From Acidobacteriota bacterium (GTDB lineage Bacteria; Acidobacteriota; Terriglobia; Terriglobales; Acidobacteriaceae), in assembly GCA_021851465.1 (NCBI GenBank), contig JAJZDL010000190.1, forward strand, positions 1 to 5,393: DNA of 5,393 nt, written 5' to 3'. Shown in pieces: positions 1 to 5,393 of this stretch (positions within the stretch are counted from its first letter, which is position 1; every line of letters begins with the position of its first letter). The notes under the pieces are model-generated. The model did not search any database, was not told the origin of the DNA, and was given only the letters and a program-made list of their open reading frames with translations. A program made the translations under genes and the position numbers.

Positions 1-239
1 AGTCCCGTTGGGGACACCAAGTTTTACGTTGTATTCCGCATCGCTTCCAACAGGCTGTTCACCGGTGCTTGTACCGCATCGCCGATGGCTTGTACTCTCT
101 GCGCGGCGGCACCGCAACAGGCCGGCTGCGAGGGGCCAACGATGCAGCCCTCGTTGCACACAAGCGCAGCCCTCCCGCTCGACGCTTCGCTCGGAAGGGC
201 GAAGCGTCGAGCGGCACGGGGCAAAGCGCTCCGGCGGGG
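1..239. other. Non-coding stretch downstream of korB
   Basis: No open frame here has a credible start, ribosome site or recognisable protein. Besides the hairpin at 175-214 there is a 5-bp stem at 2-15 (GTCCC/GGGAC) and two mutually exclusive 6-bp stems (129-134 with 148-153, and 137-142 with 151-156). There are also short direct repeats, GCTTGTAC at 67-74 and 88-95 and CCGCATCGC at 36-44 and 74-82. What lies to its left is outside the window. Confidence 0.6.
175..214 (-). terminator. Strong hairpin after korB, possible transcript end
   Basis: The arms at 175-190 and 199-214 form a perfect 16-bp stem (CCGCTCGACGCTTCGC and its complement) around an 8-nt loop, starting 25 nt beyond the korB stop. 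The position fits the 3' end of the kor operon. No T-run follows on the minus strand, so it is not a classic intrinsic terminator. It could instead stabilise the mRNA end or be a dispersed palindromic repeat. Read on the plus strand, the loop can close further to a GGAA tetraloop. Confidence 0.45.
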
Positions 240-1307
240 CTACAGGTGGGCTTGCATGACATCGGCCAGGACCGCGCGGCTGGGGCGCGTGCGCGCCTCC
301 GGCAGGGTGGCCAGCGGCTCATCGACCATGTTGAGCAGCGTGGAGAAGTCCGGCTTCTGCGTATCGACGTAGAAGACGCCGGTGAGCACCTCTCCCTTTG
401 CGTGCGACTCCATCAGCAACTTCATGGCCAGCACCTTGTCGGTGGGCGCGTAGTCGTTATGGACCTTGCGCAGGCGCAGGTGGGAGCCGTCGTGCAGCGG
501 AACGTCCACGGTGGTGTCGTGGTCGTACTCCACCGCGATGTCGTCGAAGTACGGCACAAACCCAACCTCGCCAACCTCGTCGTCGTGCTCCTGCATGTAC
601 TTGTAGCTCTTGGTGGAGCCTTCGTGGTCGTTGAAGGTGACGCACGGCGAGACGATATCGAGCAGCACGGTGCCCTGGTGCGCGATGGCGGCCTTCAACA
701 TAGCGGAGAGCTGCTTCTTGTCGCCGGAGAACGAGCGCCCAACGAAGGTCGCGCCGATCTGGATGGCCAGCGCGCAGATGTCGATGGCGGGCAGCTCGTT
801 GACCACGCCGTTCTTCAGCTTCGATCCCAGGTCGGCGGTGGCGGAGAACTGGCCCTTGGTGAGGCCGTAGACGCCGTTGTCCTCCACGATGTAGATCATC
901 GGAACGTTGCGGCGCATCATGTGGATGAACTGGCCCATGCCGATGGACGCGGTGTCGCCGTCTCCGCTGAGGCCGATCGAGCGCATGGTCTTGTTGGCCA
1001 GCAGCGCGCCGGTGGCCACCGACGGCATCCTTCCATGCACGGAGTTGAAGCTGAACGAGCGCGACATGAAGTACGCGGGCGATTTGGAGGAGCAGCCAAT
1101 GCCGCTCATCTTCATCACGCGCTCCGGCTGGATGCCCATCTCGAAGAACGCCTCGGTGATGCGCTCGGAGATGACGTTGTGGCCGCAGCCGGCGCAGAGC
1201 GTGCTCTTGCCGCCGCGATAGTCCAGCACTTGCAGTCCGATGCGGTTGGTCTTGGGTGCCTTCGGCGCGGGCGCAACGGGCGTGTTTGTAACGGGCGTGG
1301 TGGACAT
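240..1307 (-). CDS. korB: 2-oxoacid:ferredoxin oxidoreductase, beta subunit (KorB-like, probably 2-oxoglutarate)
   Basis: Thiamine-diphosphate- and [4Fe-4S]-binding beta subunit of a cytoplasmic oxidoreductase that decarboxylates a 2-oxoacid, makes the acyl-CoA and passes electrons to ferredoxin. Seen in the 355-aa product: CAGCGH at residues 38-43, GCSSK at 71-75 and SPCVTFN at 220-226. These give Cys38, Cys41, Cys72 and Cys222, whose spacing closely matches the four cluster ligands I recall for the Sulfolobus enzyme. The TPP/Mg motif is GDGDTASIG (115-123), ending in DNGVYGLTKGQ (143-153). Residues 1-20 are a Pro/Ala/Thr-rich tail ahead of the conserved fold. The start is the ATG at 1307, 4 nt after the korA stop, with an AGAAGGAG ribosome site inside the end of korA; the stop is TAG. 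Length is close to the PorB/KorB family members with a C-terminal extension. It is co-transcribed with, and must assemble with, the upstream korA. Assignment to the family is firm. 2-Oxoglutarate as substrate is inferred from the KorAB-like architecture; pyruvate or branched-chain 2-oxoacids remain possible. Confidence 0.95.
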   Translation of the reverse strand: MSTTPVTNTPVAPAPKAPKTNRIGLQVLDYRGGKSTLCAGCGHNVISERITEAFFEMGIQPERVMKMSGIGCSSKSPAYFMSRSFSFNSVHGRMPSVATGALLANKTMRSIGLSGDGDTASIGMGQFIHMMRRNVPMIYIVEDNGVYGLTKGQFSATADLGSKLKNGVVNELPAIDICALAIQIGATFVGRSFSGDKKQLSAMLKAAIAHQGTVLLDIVSPCVTFNDHEGSTKSYKYMQEHDDEVGEVGFVPYFDDIAVEYDHDTTVDVPLHDGSHLRLRKVHNDYAPTDKVLAMKLLMESHAKGEVLTGVFYVDTQKPDFSTLLNMVDEPLATLPEARTRPSRAVLADVMQAHL

Positions 1308-1311
1308 GATG

Positions 1312-3162
1312 CTAGCGTGCTCCTTCTGCGGCGGCGATGGCGGCGGTGACGGTGCGTGCGTCGATGGGAAGTCCGTCGAAGTGCAGGACGGAGTGCAGCT
1401 TGACCGCCTCGGCGGGATCGAGGTCGGTCTTCAGCAGGTTCAGCATCTGGGCGTCGCGGTTCTGTTCCACCACGTAGATGCGTTCGTGGGAGGCCACAAA
1501 CTCGGCGACCTCCTGCGTGAATGGGTACGCGCGGATGCGCAGGTAGTCGGTTGCAATCTGTGCCTCGCGCGCGAGCTGCTCGCGGCCCTCGACCACCGCC
1601 CAGTGGCTGGTGCCGAATGCAACGATCCCAACTGCCTCGCGGCCCGTTCCTTCGATAAGCGGCTTGGGAACCAGCGTCTTTGCCGTCTCAAACTTGCGCG
1701 CCAGGCGCAGCATGTTGTTCTCGTAGTCCTCGGGACGCTCGGAGTACAACGCCTTGTCGTTGTGGCCGGTGCCGCGCGTGAAGTAGGCGGCCGCCGGATG
1801 GTCTGTGCCCGGCAGCGTGCGGTAGGGGATCGCGTCCCCATCCACATCCTTGTAGCGCGCAAATCCGCCCAGCTCCGCAAGCTGTTTGGCGTCGAGCACC
1901 TTGCCCCGGTCGATCGGCTTCTCCGGGTACTCGAACGGCTCGGACATCCAGTTGTTCATGCCCAGGTCGAGGTCGCTGAGGACGAAGACCGGGGTCTGCA
2001 ACCGCTCGGCGAGGTCGAAGGCTGCGGTGCCGAACTCGAAGCACTCCTTCACCGATCCGGGCAGCAACAGAACATGCTTCGTGTCGCCATGCGAGAGGCC
2101 CGCGATGAAGGCGATGTCGGCCTGCGAGGTGCGCGTGGGCAGGCCGGTGGAAGGCCCAGTGCGCTGCACGTCGAAGATGACACCCGGGATCTCGGCGTAG
2201 TAGCCCAGTCCCGCGAACTCCGCCATTAGCGAGATGCCTGGGCCGGACGTGGCCGTCATCGCCCGCGCGCCCGCCCATCCCGCGCCCAGCACCATGCCGA
2301 TGGCGGCCAGCTCGTCCTCCGCCTGCACAACCGCGAAGCTCGCCTTGCCGTCCTCCTCCATGCGGTACTGCTGCAAGTAGCCGATCAGGTCTTCGACCAC
2401 CGAGGTGGAGGGCGTGATGGGGTACCACGCAACCGCGGTGACCCCCGCAAACAGAGCGCCCAGCGCGGCGGCGGAGTTGCCGTCGATAATGATGTTGCCC
2501 GCGGTCGCGTTCATCGGCTCCACCGCGTACGGGTCCTGCTTAGCCAACTGGGTGGCGGCGTAATCGAAGCCCGCGCGCACCGCGTTCAGGTTCAGCTCCG
2601 CGGCCTTCACCTTCTTGGCAAACTGCCCGCGCACGGTCTTCTCGACCGCCTCCATGTCGATGGAGAACAACTGCGCCGCGACGCCGACGTAGACCATGTT
2701 CTTGACCAGCTTGCGCACCTTCGCATCCGCTCCGGTGGCGGCGGCCAGCTTGTCGAAGGGAACGGGATAGAACGACACGTCCGAGCGCAGCTCGCTCAGG
2801 CGAAGCGGCTCGTCGTAGATCACCGCCGCGCCGGGAGAGAGCGTGAGCACGTCCTCGCGCGCGGTCTCCGCATTCATCGCGATCAGAATATCGATCGTGC
2901 CCTTGCGCGCAACCCACCCGTCCTTGCTGGCGCGTATGGTGTACCAGGTGGGCAGCCCCGCAATGTTCGACGGGAAGAGGTTTTTGCCGGAGACCGGGAC
3001 CCCCATGCGAAAGATGCTGCGCAGCAGGACCGTGTTGGCCGATTGCGAACCCGAGCCGTTGACGGTCGCTATCTGGATGGAAAAATCGTTGACGGTCCGA
3101 TGAGCGCCACTCGCAAGATCCGGTGTTGGACCGGACTGCACCACAACGTCGCTGGTAATCAT
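1312..3162 (-). CDS. korA: 2-oxoacid:acceptor oxidoreductase, fused gamma-alpha subunit (KorA-like)
   Basis: Partner of KorB, supplying the gamma domain and the alpha (pyrimidine-binding and C-terminal) domains in one 616-aa chain. The gamma domain covers about residues 26-205. It begins with ATVNGSGSQSAN (32-43) and contains KNLFPSNIAGLPTW (60-73), typical of the fused-subunit subfamily. The alpha part carries YPITPST (247-253), VQAEDELAAIGM (279-290), TATSGPGISLM (303-313) and DVQRTGPSTGLPTRTSQAD (331-349). A C-terminal domain starts near GIVAFGTSHWAVVEG (512-526). The YPITP motif is known to be important in this enzyme family. There is no ferredoxin-like domain, so the enzyme should be a KorA/KorB type using a separate ferredoxin. 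I chose ATG 3162 because AAGGAAG lies 9 nt upstream. The same frame is open back to an ATG at 3249, but the extra 29 residues look like non-coding translation and that ATG lacks a comparable ribosome site. The stop is TAG at 1312-1314. It is the first gene of the korA-korB operon and is divergent from the UPF0182 gene. Confidence 0.95.
   Translation of the reverse strand: MITSDVVVQSGPTPDLASGAHRTVNDFSIQIATVNGSGSQSANTVLLRSIFRMGVPVSGKNLFPSNIAGLPTWYTIRASKDGWVARKGTIDILIAMNAETAREDVLTLSPGAAVIYDEPLRLSELRSDVSFYPVPFDKLAAATGADAKVRKLVKNMVYVGVAAQLFSIDMEAVEKTVRGQFAKKVKAAELNLNAVRAGFDYAATQLAKQDPYAVEPMNATAGNIIIDGNSAAALGALFAGVTAVAWYPITPSTSVVEDLIGYLQQYRMEEDGKASFAVVQAEDELAAIGMVLGAGWAGARAMTATSGPGISLMAEFAGLGYYAEIPGVIFDVQRTGPSTGLPTRTSQADIAFIAGLSHGDTKHVLLLPGSVKECFEFGTAAFDLAERLQTPVFVLSDLDLGMNNWMSEPFEYPEKPIDRGKVLDAKQLAELGGFARYKDVDGDAIPYRTLPGTDHPAAAYFTRGTGHNDKALYSERPEDYENNMLRLARKFETAKTLVPKPLIEGTGREAVGIVAFGTSHWAVVEGREQLAREAQIATDYLRIRAYPFTQEVAEFVASHERIYVVEQNRDAQMLNLLKTDLDPAEAVKLHSVLHFDGLPIDARTVTAAIAAAEGAR
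1320..1327 (-). promoter_or_regulatory. korB ribosome binding site inside the korA 3' end
   Basis: On the minus strand this reads AGAAGGAG, a strong Shine-Dalgarno sequence lying within the last codons of korA, 12 nt before the korB ATG at 1307. The spacing is somewhat long. The 4-nt gap between the genes suggests that translation of korB is coupled to that of korA. Confidence 0.75.
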
Positions 3163-3171
3163 TGAATGTTG

Positions 3172-3178
3172 CTTCCTT
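3172..3178 (-). promoter_or_regulatory. korA ribosome binding site (decides the start)
   Basis: On the minus strand this reads AAGGAAG, 9 nt ahead of the ATG at 3162. It is the main reason for preferring the 616-aa KorA over the 29-residue longer form. The site is part of an 8-bp sequence (GGAAGCAA, 3169-3176) that has a perfect complement (TTGCTTCC) upstream in the same leader at 3229-3236. Confidence 0.75.
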
Positions 3179-3282
3179 CTGGTATAGGGATGCTTTCTAT
3201 TGCGGACGGAAGCCGGCGAACTCTTGCGGGAAGCAAGGACGCCACGCACTCACCCATCGCCGCTTCCACTCTCGCGTTGTTG

Positions 3283-3294
3283 CCGCGGCCGCGG
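3283..3294. repeat. 12-bp perfect GC palindrome
   Basis: CCGCGGCCGCGG is its own reverse complement and is followed by a third CCGCGG at 3306-3311. In GC-rich DNA this may be chance; a binding site is possible. Confidence 0.4.
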
Positions 3295-3315
3295 GCCGCA
3301 CTCCGCCGCGGTCTT

Positions 3316-3369
3316 CCGTATCGTTCCACAGTTTCCATTGTATTCCTGTCGAGCGCTGTGAAGATACGG
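3316..3369. repeat. Interrupted inverted repeat in the divergent promoter region
   Basis: The left arm (3316-3331) and right arm (3356-3369) pair through CCGTATC/GATACGG, TT/AA and CACAG/CTGTG. That makes 14 Watson-Crick pairs with two single unpaired bases (G3323 and C3326) on the left. The centre of 24 nt (3332-3355) contains the possible minus-strand -10 box. It could be a pair of operator half-sites or an RNA hairpin; the sequence alone does not decide. Confidence 0.5.
3337..3342 (-). promoter_or_regulatory. Possible -10 box for korA-korB
   Basis: On the minus strand this reads TACAAT, five of six to the -10 consensus. A TTCACA (-35-like, five of six) lies at 3357-3362, but the spacer is only 14 bp, shorter than the usual 16-18. 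Use of this site would give a leader of about 165-170 nt before the korA ATG. The hexamer sits in the loop of the inverted repeat at 3316-3369. Confidence 0.25.
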
Positions 3370-3400
3370 CGCGCGATGCGGCCCGTTCTTCCATGCCCTG

Positions 3401-3406
3401 TACAAT
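3401..3406 (+). promoter_or_regulatory. Possible -10 box for the UPF0182 gene
   Basis: TACAAT matches the sigma-70 -10 consensus at five of six positions and would give a leader of about 33 nt before ATG 3446. No good -35 hexamer is visible at 16-18 bp upstream (the sequence there is GC-rich), so the call is weak. Confidence 0.3.
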
Positions 3407-3433
3407 GCCTGTGGTTGGATTGTCCGATCCAGC

Positions 3434-3440
3434 GGGGGTG
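3434..3440 (+). promoter_or_regulatory. Ribosome binding site of the UPF0182 gene
   Basis: GGGGGTG differs from the canonical GGAGGTG at one position, which a G-U wobble would tolerate. It sits 5 nt before ATG 3446 and supports that start over GTG 3440. Confidence 0.55.
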
Positions 3441-3445
3441 TGAAC

Positions 3446-5393
3446 ATGCAGGGTTCGATCGACTGGCTGCGCGAACCGAGGGGACCGGGCGTGCCACGCC
3501 CTCCGCGGCGACGCGGGCTGCTCATCCTGCTGGCGGCGGTGGCCGCAGCCGTCTTCGCGGGCAATGCCGCGCTCTCTTACTGGGTAGACCTGCTCTGGTT
3601 CCGCTCGCTCGGCTACGCCGATGTCTTCTGGGCGGCGTGGCGGATCGAGTGGGCCGTCTTCGCGTGCTTCGCGCTTGCAACGTTCGTAATTCTGTATGCT
3701 GCCTTCTCCGCGCTCAAGCGCGCCAGCCAGGCCAGCCTGCCCAGCGACCGACAGATCGTCTTCGGCGGGCAGCCCGTCAATCTATCGATCCAGCCGGTGC
3801 TGCGCATCGTCGGCCTCTTCGGTTCGCTCGCGGTCTCCGTCCTGACTGGCGCCGCGATGATGCAGGAGTGGCCCACCCTGGCCCTCTTCCGTTACGCGCC
3901 GCACGCCACGGGCAGCGTCGTCGATCCCATCTTCGGCAGGCCGCTGAACTTCTTCCTCTTCACCCTGCCCGCTTGGCAGCTCATCCTGGGCTGGCTGCTT
4001 ACGCTCGCCGTCATCGTGTGCACGGTCGCTGCTTTGTTGATCGCCATCGCAGGCGGCTTCAACACGCTCGACCGGCGCGCCGCCAGCCACTCCGCAGCGC
4101 CCTGGCGCGGTCTCTCCATCGCGGTTGCGTTCCTGCTCTCGGTGGCCGCGATGAACGTCTACGTCAGCCGATTCCAGAGCCTGCTGGAGCACCACACCGT
4201 CTTCGATGGCGTCAACTACACGGACGCGCATGTGACGCTCGTCGGCCTGCTGGTCGTCTGCGCTGCTCTGCTCATCGGCGCGGGCATCGCGCTGCTCAAC
4301 GCCGTGCGCGGCACGCGCGCGCAGTTGCTGGTCGCCTCCGTCCTCCCCGCCGCCGCCTGCTATGGCGTGCTGGGCCTGGTCGGCTGGTACGTCGGCAACT
4401 TCATCGTGAAGCCCAACGAGCTGGTGCGCGAGACGCCGTACATCGCCTACAACATCCAGATGACGCGCCAGGCCTACGGGCTGGACCAGTTCACGCAGCG
4501 CGAGTTCCCCGCCGAGACAACCGTCGAGGCCGCCGACGCCGCCGACAACCAGCCCACGCTGCAAAACATCCGCCTGTGGGACTGGCACGCGCTGCAGGAC
4601 ACGCTGCGCCAGGAGCAGGAGATCCGCACCTACTACGACTTCCCGGACATCGACATCGACCGCTACACCCTCGACGGCGCCCTGCGCGAGGTGATGCTCG
4701 CCACCCGCGAGCTGAACGTCGATAAGCTGCCCGAGAGCAGCCGCAACTGGATCAACGAGAAGCTGGTCTACACTCACGGCTACGGCATCACGATGAACCC
4801 GGTGAACGGCTTCACATCCGAGGGCCTGCCCACGCTGTTGTTGAGCAACATGCCCGTGCAGAGCACCGTGAAGGGCCTCACCGTCACGCGCCCGGAGATC
4901 TACTTCGGCGAGCTTACAGACACAGACGTCTACGTCAAGACCCGGCAGCAGGAGTTCGACTACCCGCAGGGACAGACCAACAGCCTCACCTCCTACCAGG
5001 GCACGGGCGGCATCGTCCTCGGCGGCTTTCTGCGCCGCATCCTGCTCGCCGCCGAGCGCGACGACCTGGGCAAGCTGCCCTTCAGCGACGACGTAAATTC
5101 CCAGAGCCGCCTGCTCATGCGCCGCAACGTCGGCGAACGCGTCGCCGCGCTTGCGCCCTTCCTGACCTTCGACCAGGACCCCTACATCGTCGTCGGCGAC
5201 GACGGACGCCTCTTCTGGATGATGGATGCATTCACCACCTCGGACAGCTATCCCTACTCCACCCACTACGACCTCGACGGCAACTCCATCGACTACATGC
5301 GCAACAGCGTCAAGGCAGTCGTCGATGCATACAACGGCACCACCACGTTCTACGTCTTCGACGGTTCGGACCCGGTGCTCGCGGCCTACAGGC
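3446..5393 (+). CDS. UPF0182 (COG1615) family integral membrane protein, N-terminal 649 residues, runs off window
   Basis: A large conserved membrane protein of unknown function; the frame is open from ATG 3446 to the window edge. An Arg/Pro-rich cytoplasmic start (residues 11-23) precedes about seven hydrophobic segments near 24-46, 66-88, 118-137, 176-203, 224-241, 264-286 and 293-317. A long soluble, probably extracytoplasmic domain follows. Family landmarks in order: LWFRSLGYADVF (50-61), DPIFGRPLNFFLFTLP (160-175), NYTDAH (257-262), PYIAYNIQMTRQAYGLD (331-347), NIRLWDWHALQDT (374-386), RTYYDFPDIDIDRY (394-407), VYTHGYGITMNPVNGF (441-456), EIYFGEL (484-490), EFDYP (503-507), LAPFLTFDQDPY (569-580) and SDSYPYS (599-605). 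The family is usually about 900-1000 aa, so roughly a third is missing beyond the edge; this is a window cut, not a truncation. The start is supported by GGGGGTG 5 nt upstream. An in-frame GTG at 3440 is less likely because it would overlap that site. No catalytic motif is recognisable to me. Family assignment is strong; function unknown. Confidence 0.93.
   Translation, partial: MQGSIDWLREPRGPGVPRPPRRRGLLILLAAVAAAVFAGNAALSYWVDLLWFRSLGYADVFWAAWRIEWAVFACFALATFVILYAAFSALKRASQASLPSDRQIVFGGQPVNLSIQPVLRIVGLFGSLAVSVLTGAAMMQEWPTLALFRYAPHATGSVVDPIFGRPLNFFLFTLPAWQLILGWLLTLAVIVCTVAALLIAIAGGFNTLDRRAASHSAAPWRGLSIAVAFLLSVAAMNVYVSRFQSLLEHHTVFDGVNYTDAHVTLVGLLVVCAALLIGAGIALLNAVRGTRAQLLVASVLPAAACYGVLGLVGWYVGNFIVKPNELVRETPYIAYNIQMTRQAYGLDQFTQREFPAETTVEAADAADNQPTLQNIRLWDWHALQDTLRQEQEIRTYYDFPDIDIDRYTLDGALREVMLATRELNVDKLPESSRNWINEKLVYTHGYGITMNPVNGFTSEGLPTLLLSNMPVQSTVKGLTVTRPEIYFGELTDTDVYVKTRQQEFDYPQGQTNSLTSYQGTGGIVLGGFLRRILLAAERDDLGKLPFSDDVNSQSRLLMRRNVGERVAALAPFLTFDQDPYIVVGDDGRLFWMMDAFTTSDSYPYSTHYDLDGNSIDYMRNSVKAVVDAYNGTTTFYVFDGSDPVLAAYR

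Larger units (their letters stand above)
3163..3445. promoter_or_regulatory. Divergent korA / UPF0182 intergenic control region
   Basis: This 283-bp region separates the start codons of two divergent genes, so both promoters should lie here. It holds the korA ribosome site, four copies of GCTTCC/GGAAGC (3171-3267), a CCGCGG-rich palindromic patch (3283-3311), an interrupted inverted repeat (3316-3369) and two TACAAT hexamers, one on each strand. I find no convincing protein gene in it. The open frames crossing it continue antisense or out of frame into the flanking genes. Confidence 0.7.

Noticed and set aside
2..15. GTCCC/GGGAC hairpin at the window edge as a terminator for a plus-strand gene
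   Set aside because: The stem has only five pairs, the T-run (TTTT) comes several bases after it, and no upstream gene can be seen.
1308..1311. Possible frameshift or fusion between korA and korB
   Set aside because: Each gene has its own stop or start and ribosome site and a normal family length; this is simply a tight operon junction.
69..1349. 426-codon plus-strand open frame opposite korB
   Set aside because: It lies antisense to a gene with intact catalytic motifs, and its Val/His/Arg/Gly-rich product resembles no family. Long antisense frames are expected in GC-rich coding DNA.
1240..2229. 329-codon plus-strand open frame opposite korA
   Set aside because: Antisense shadow of korA: low-complexity composition, no ribosome site, no recognisable motifs.
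3163..3249. 29-residue N-terminal extension of KorA from ATG 3249
   Set aside because: The extension is basic and unlike the family, and a good ribosome site (3172-3178) lies inside it, positioned for ATG 3162.
3166..4725. 519-codon plus-strand open frame overlapping the UPF0182 gene
   Set aside because: It is out of frame with the UPF0182 reading frame, and its Arg/Ala/Pro-rich product shows no domain. The overlapped frame carries all the family motifs.
3782..5266. 494-codon minus-strand open frame opposite the UPF0182 gene
   Set aside because: Antisense shadow, dominated by Val, Asp, Glu, Gly and Ala as expected from the complement of GC-rich codons; no motif.

Overview
This GC-rich window looks like ordinary chromosome of a free-living bacterium and contains three protein genes. 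My best guess for the source is an acidobacterium (Terriglobia-like). The guess rests on the overall look of the proteins and on an UPF0182 membrane protein coexisting with a two-subunit 2-oxoacid:ferredoxin oxidoreductase. An actinobacterium or another high-GC lineage is not excluded.

Layout. Positions 1-239 are non-coding. They lie downstream of the minus-strand operon and hold several hairpins, the strongest a 16-bp perfect stem at 175-214. Positions 240-3162 are a two-gene minus-strand operon, korA (fused gamma+alpha subunit, 616 aa) followed after 4 nt by korB (beta subunit, 355 aa). Positions 3163-3445 are a 283-bp divergent control region. From 3446 to the window edge (plus strand) lies the first 649 codons of a large UPF0182/COG1615 integral membrane protein, with its C-terminus outside the window.

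How the genes work. KorA and KorB together form a complete CoA-dependent 2-oxoacid:ferredoxin oxidoreductase, most likely acting on 2-oxoglutarate. All four cluster-ligating cysteines, the thiamine-diphosphate/Mg motif and the YPITP motif are present. No ferredoxin gene is in view. The UPF0182 protein has about seven N-terminal membrane segments and a large, probably extracytoplasmic, conserved domain. Its function is unknown, and nothing but the shared intergenic region links it to the oxidoreductase.

I see no mobile element, CRISPR array, RNA gene or defence system. The most unusual non-coding signals are in the divergent region. The hexamer GCTTCC/GGAAGC occurs four times in 97 bp, and one copy overlaps the korA Shine-Dalgarno sequence, so the leader could fold over the ribosome binding site. 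Further upstream, a long interrupted inverted repeat brackets a possible korA -10 box. Both are hypotheses from reading the sequence.
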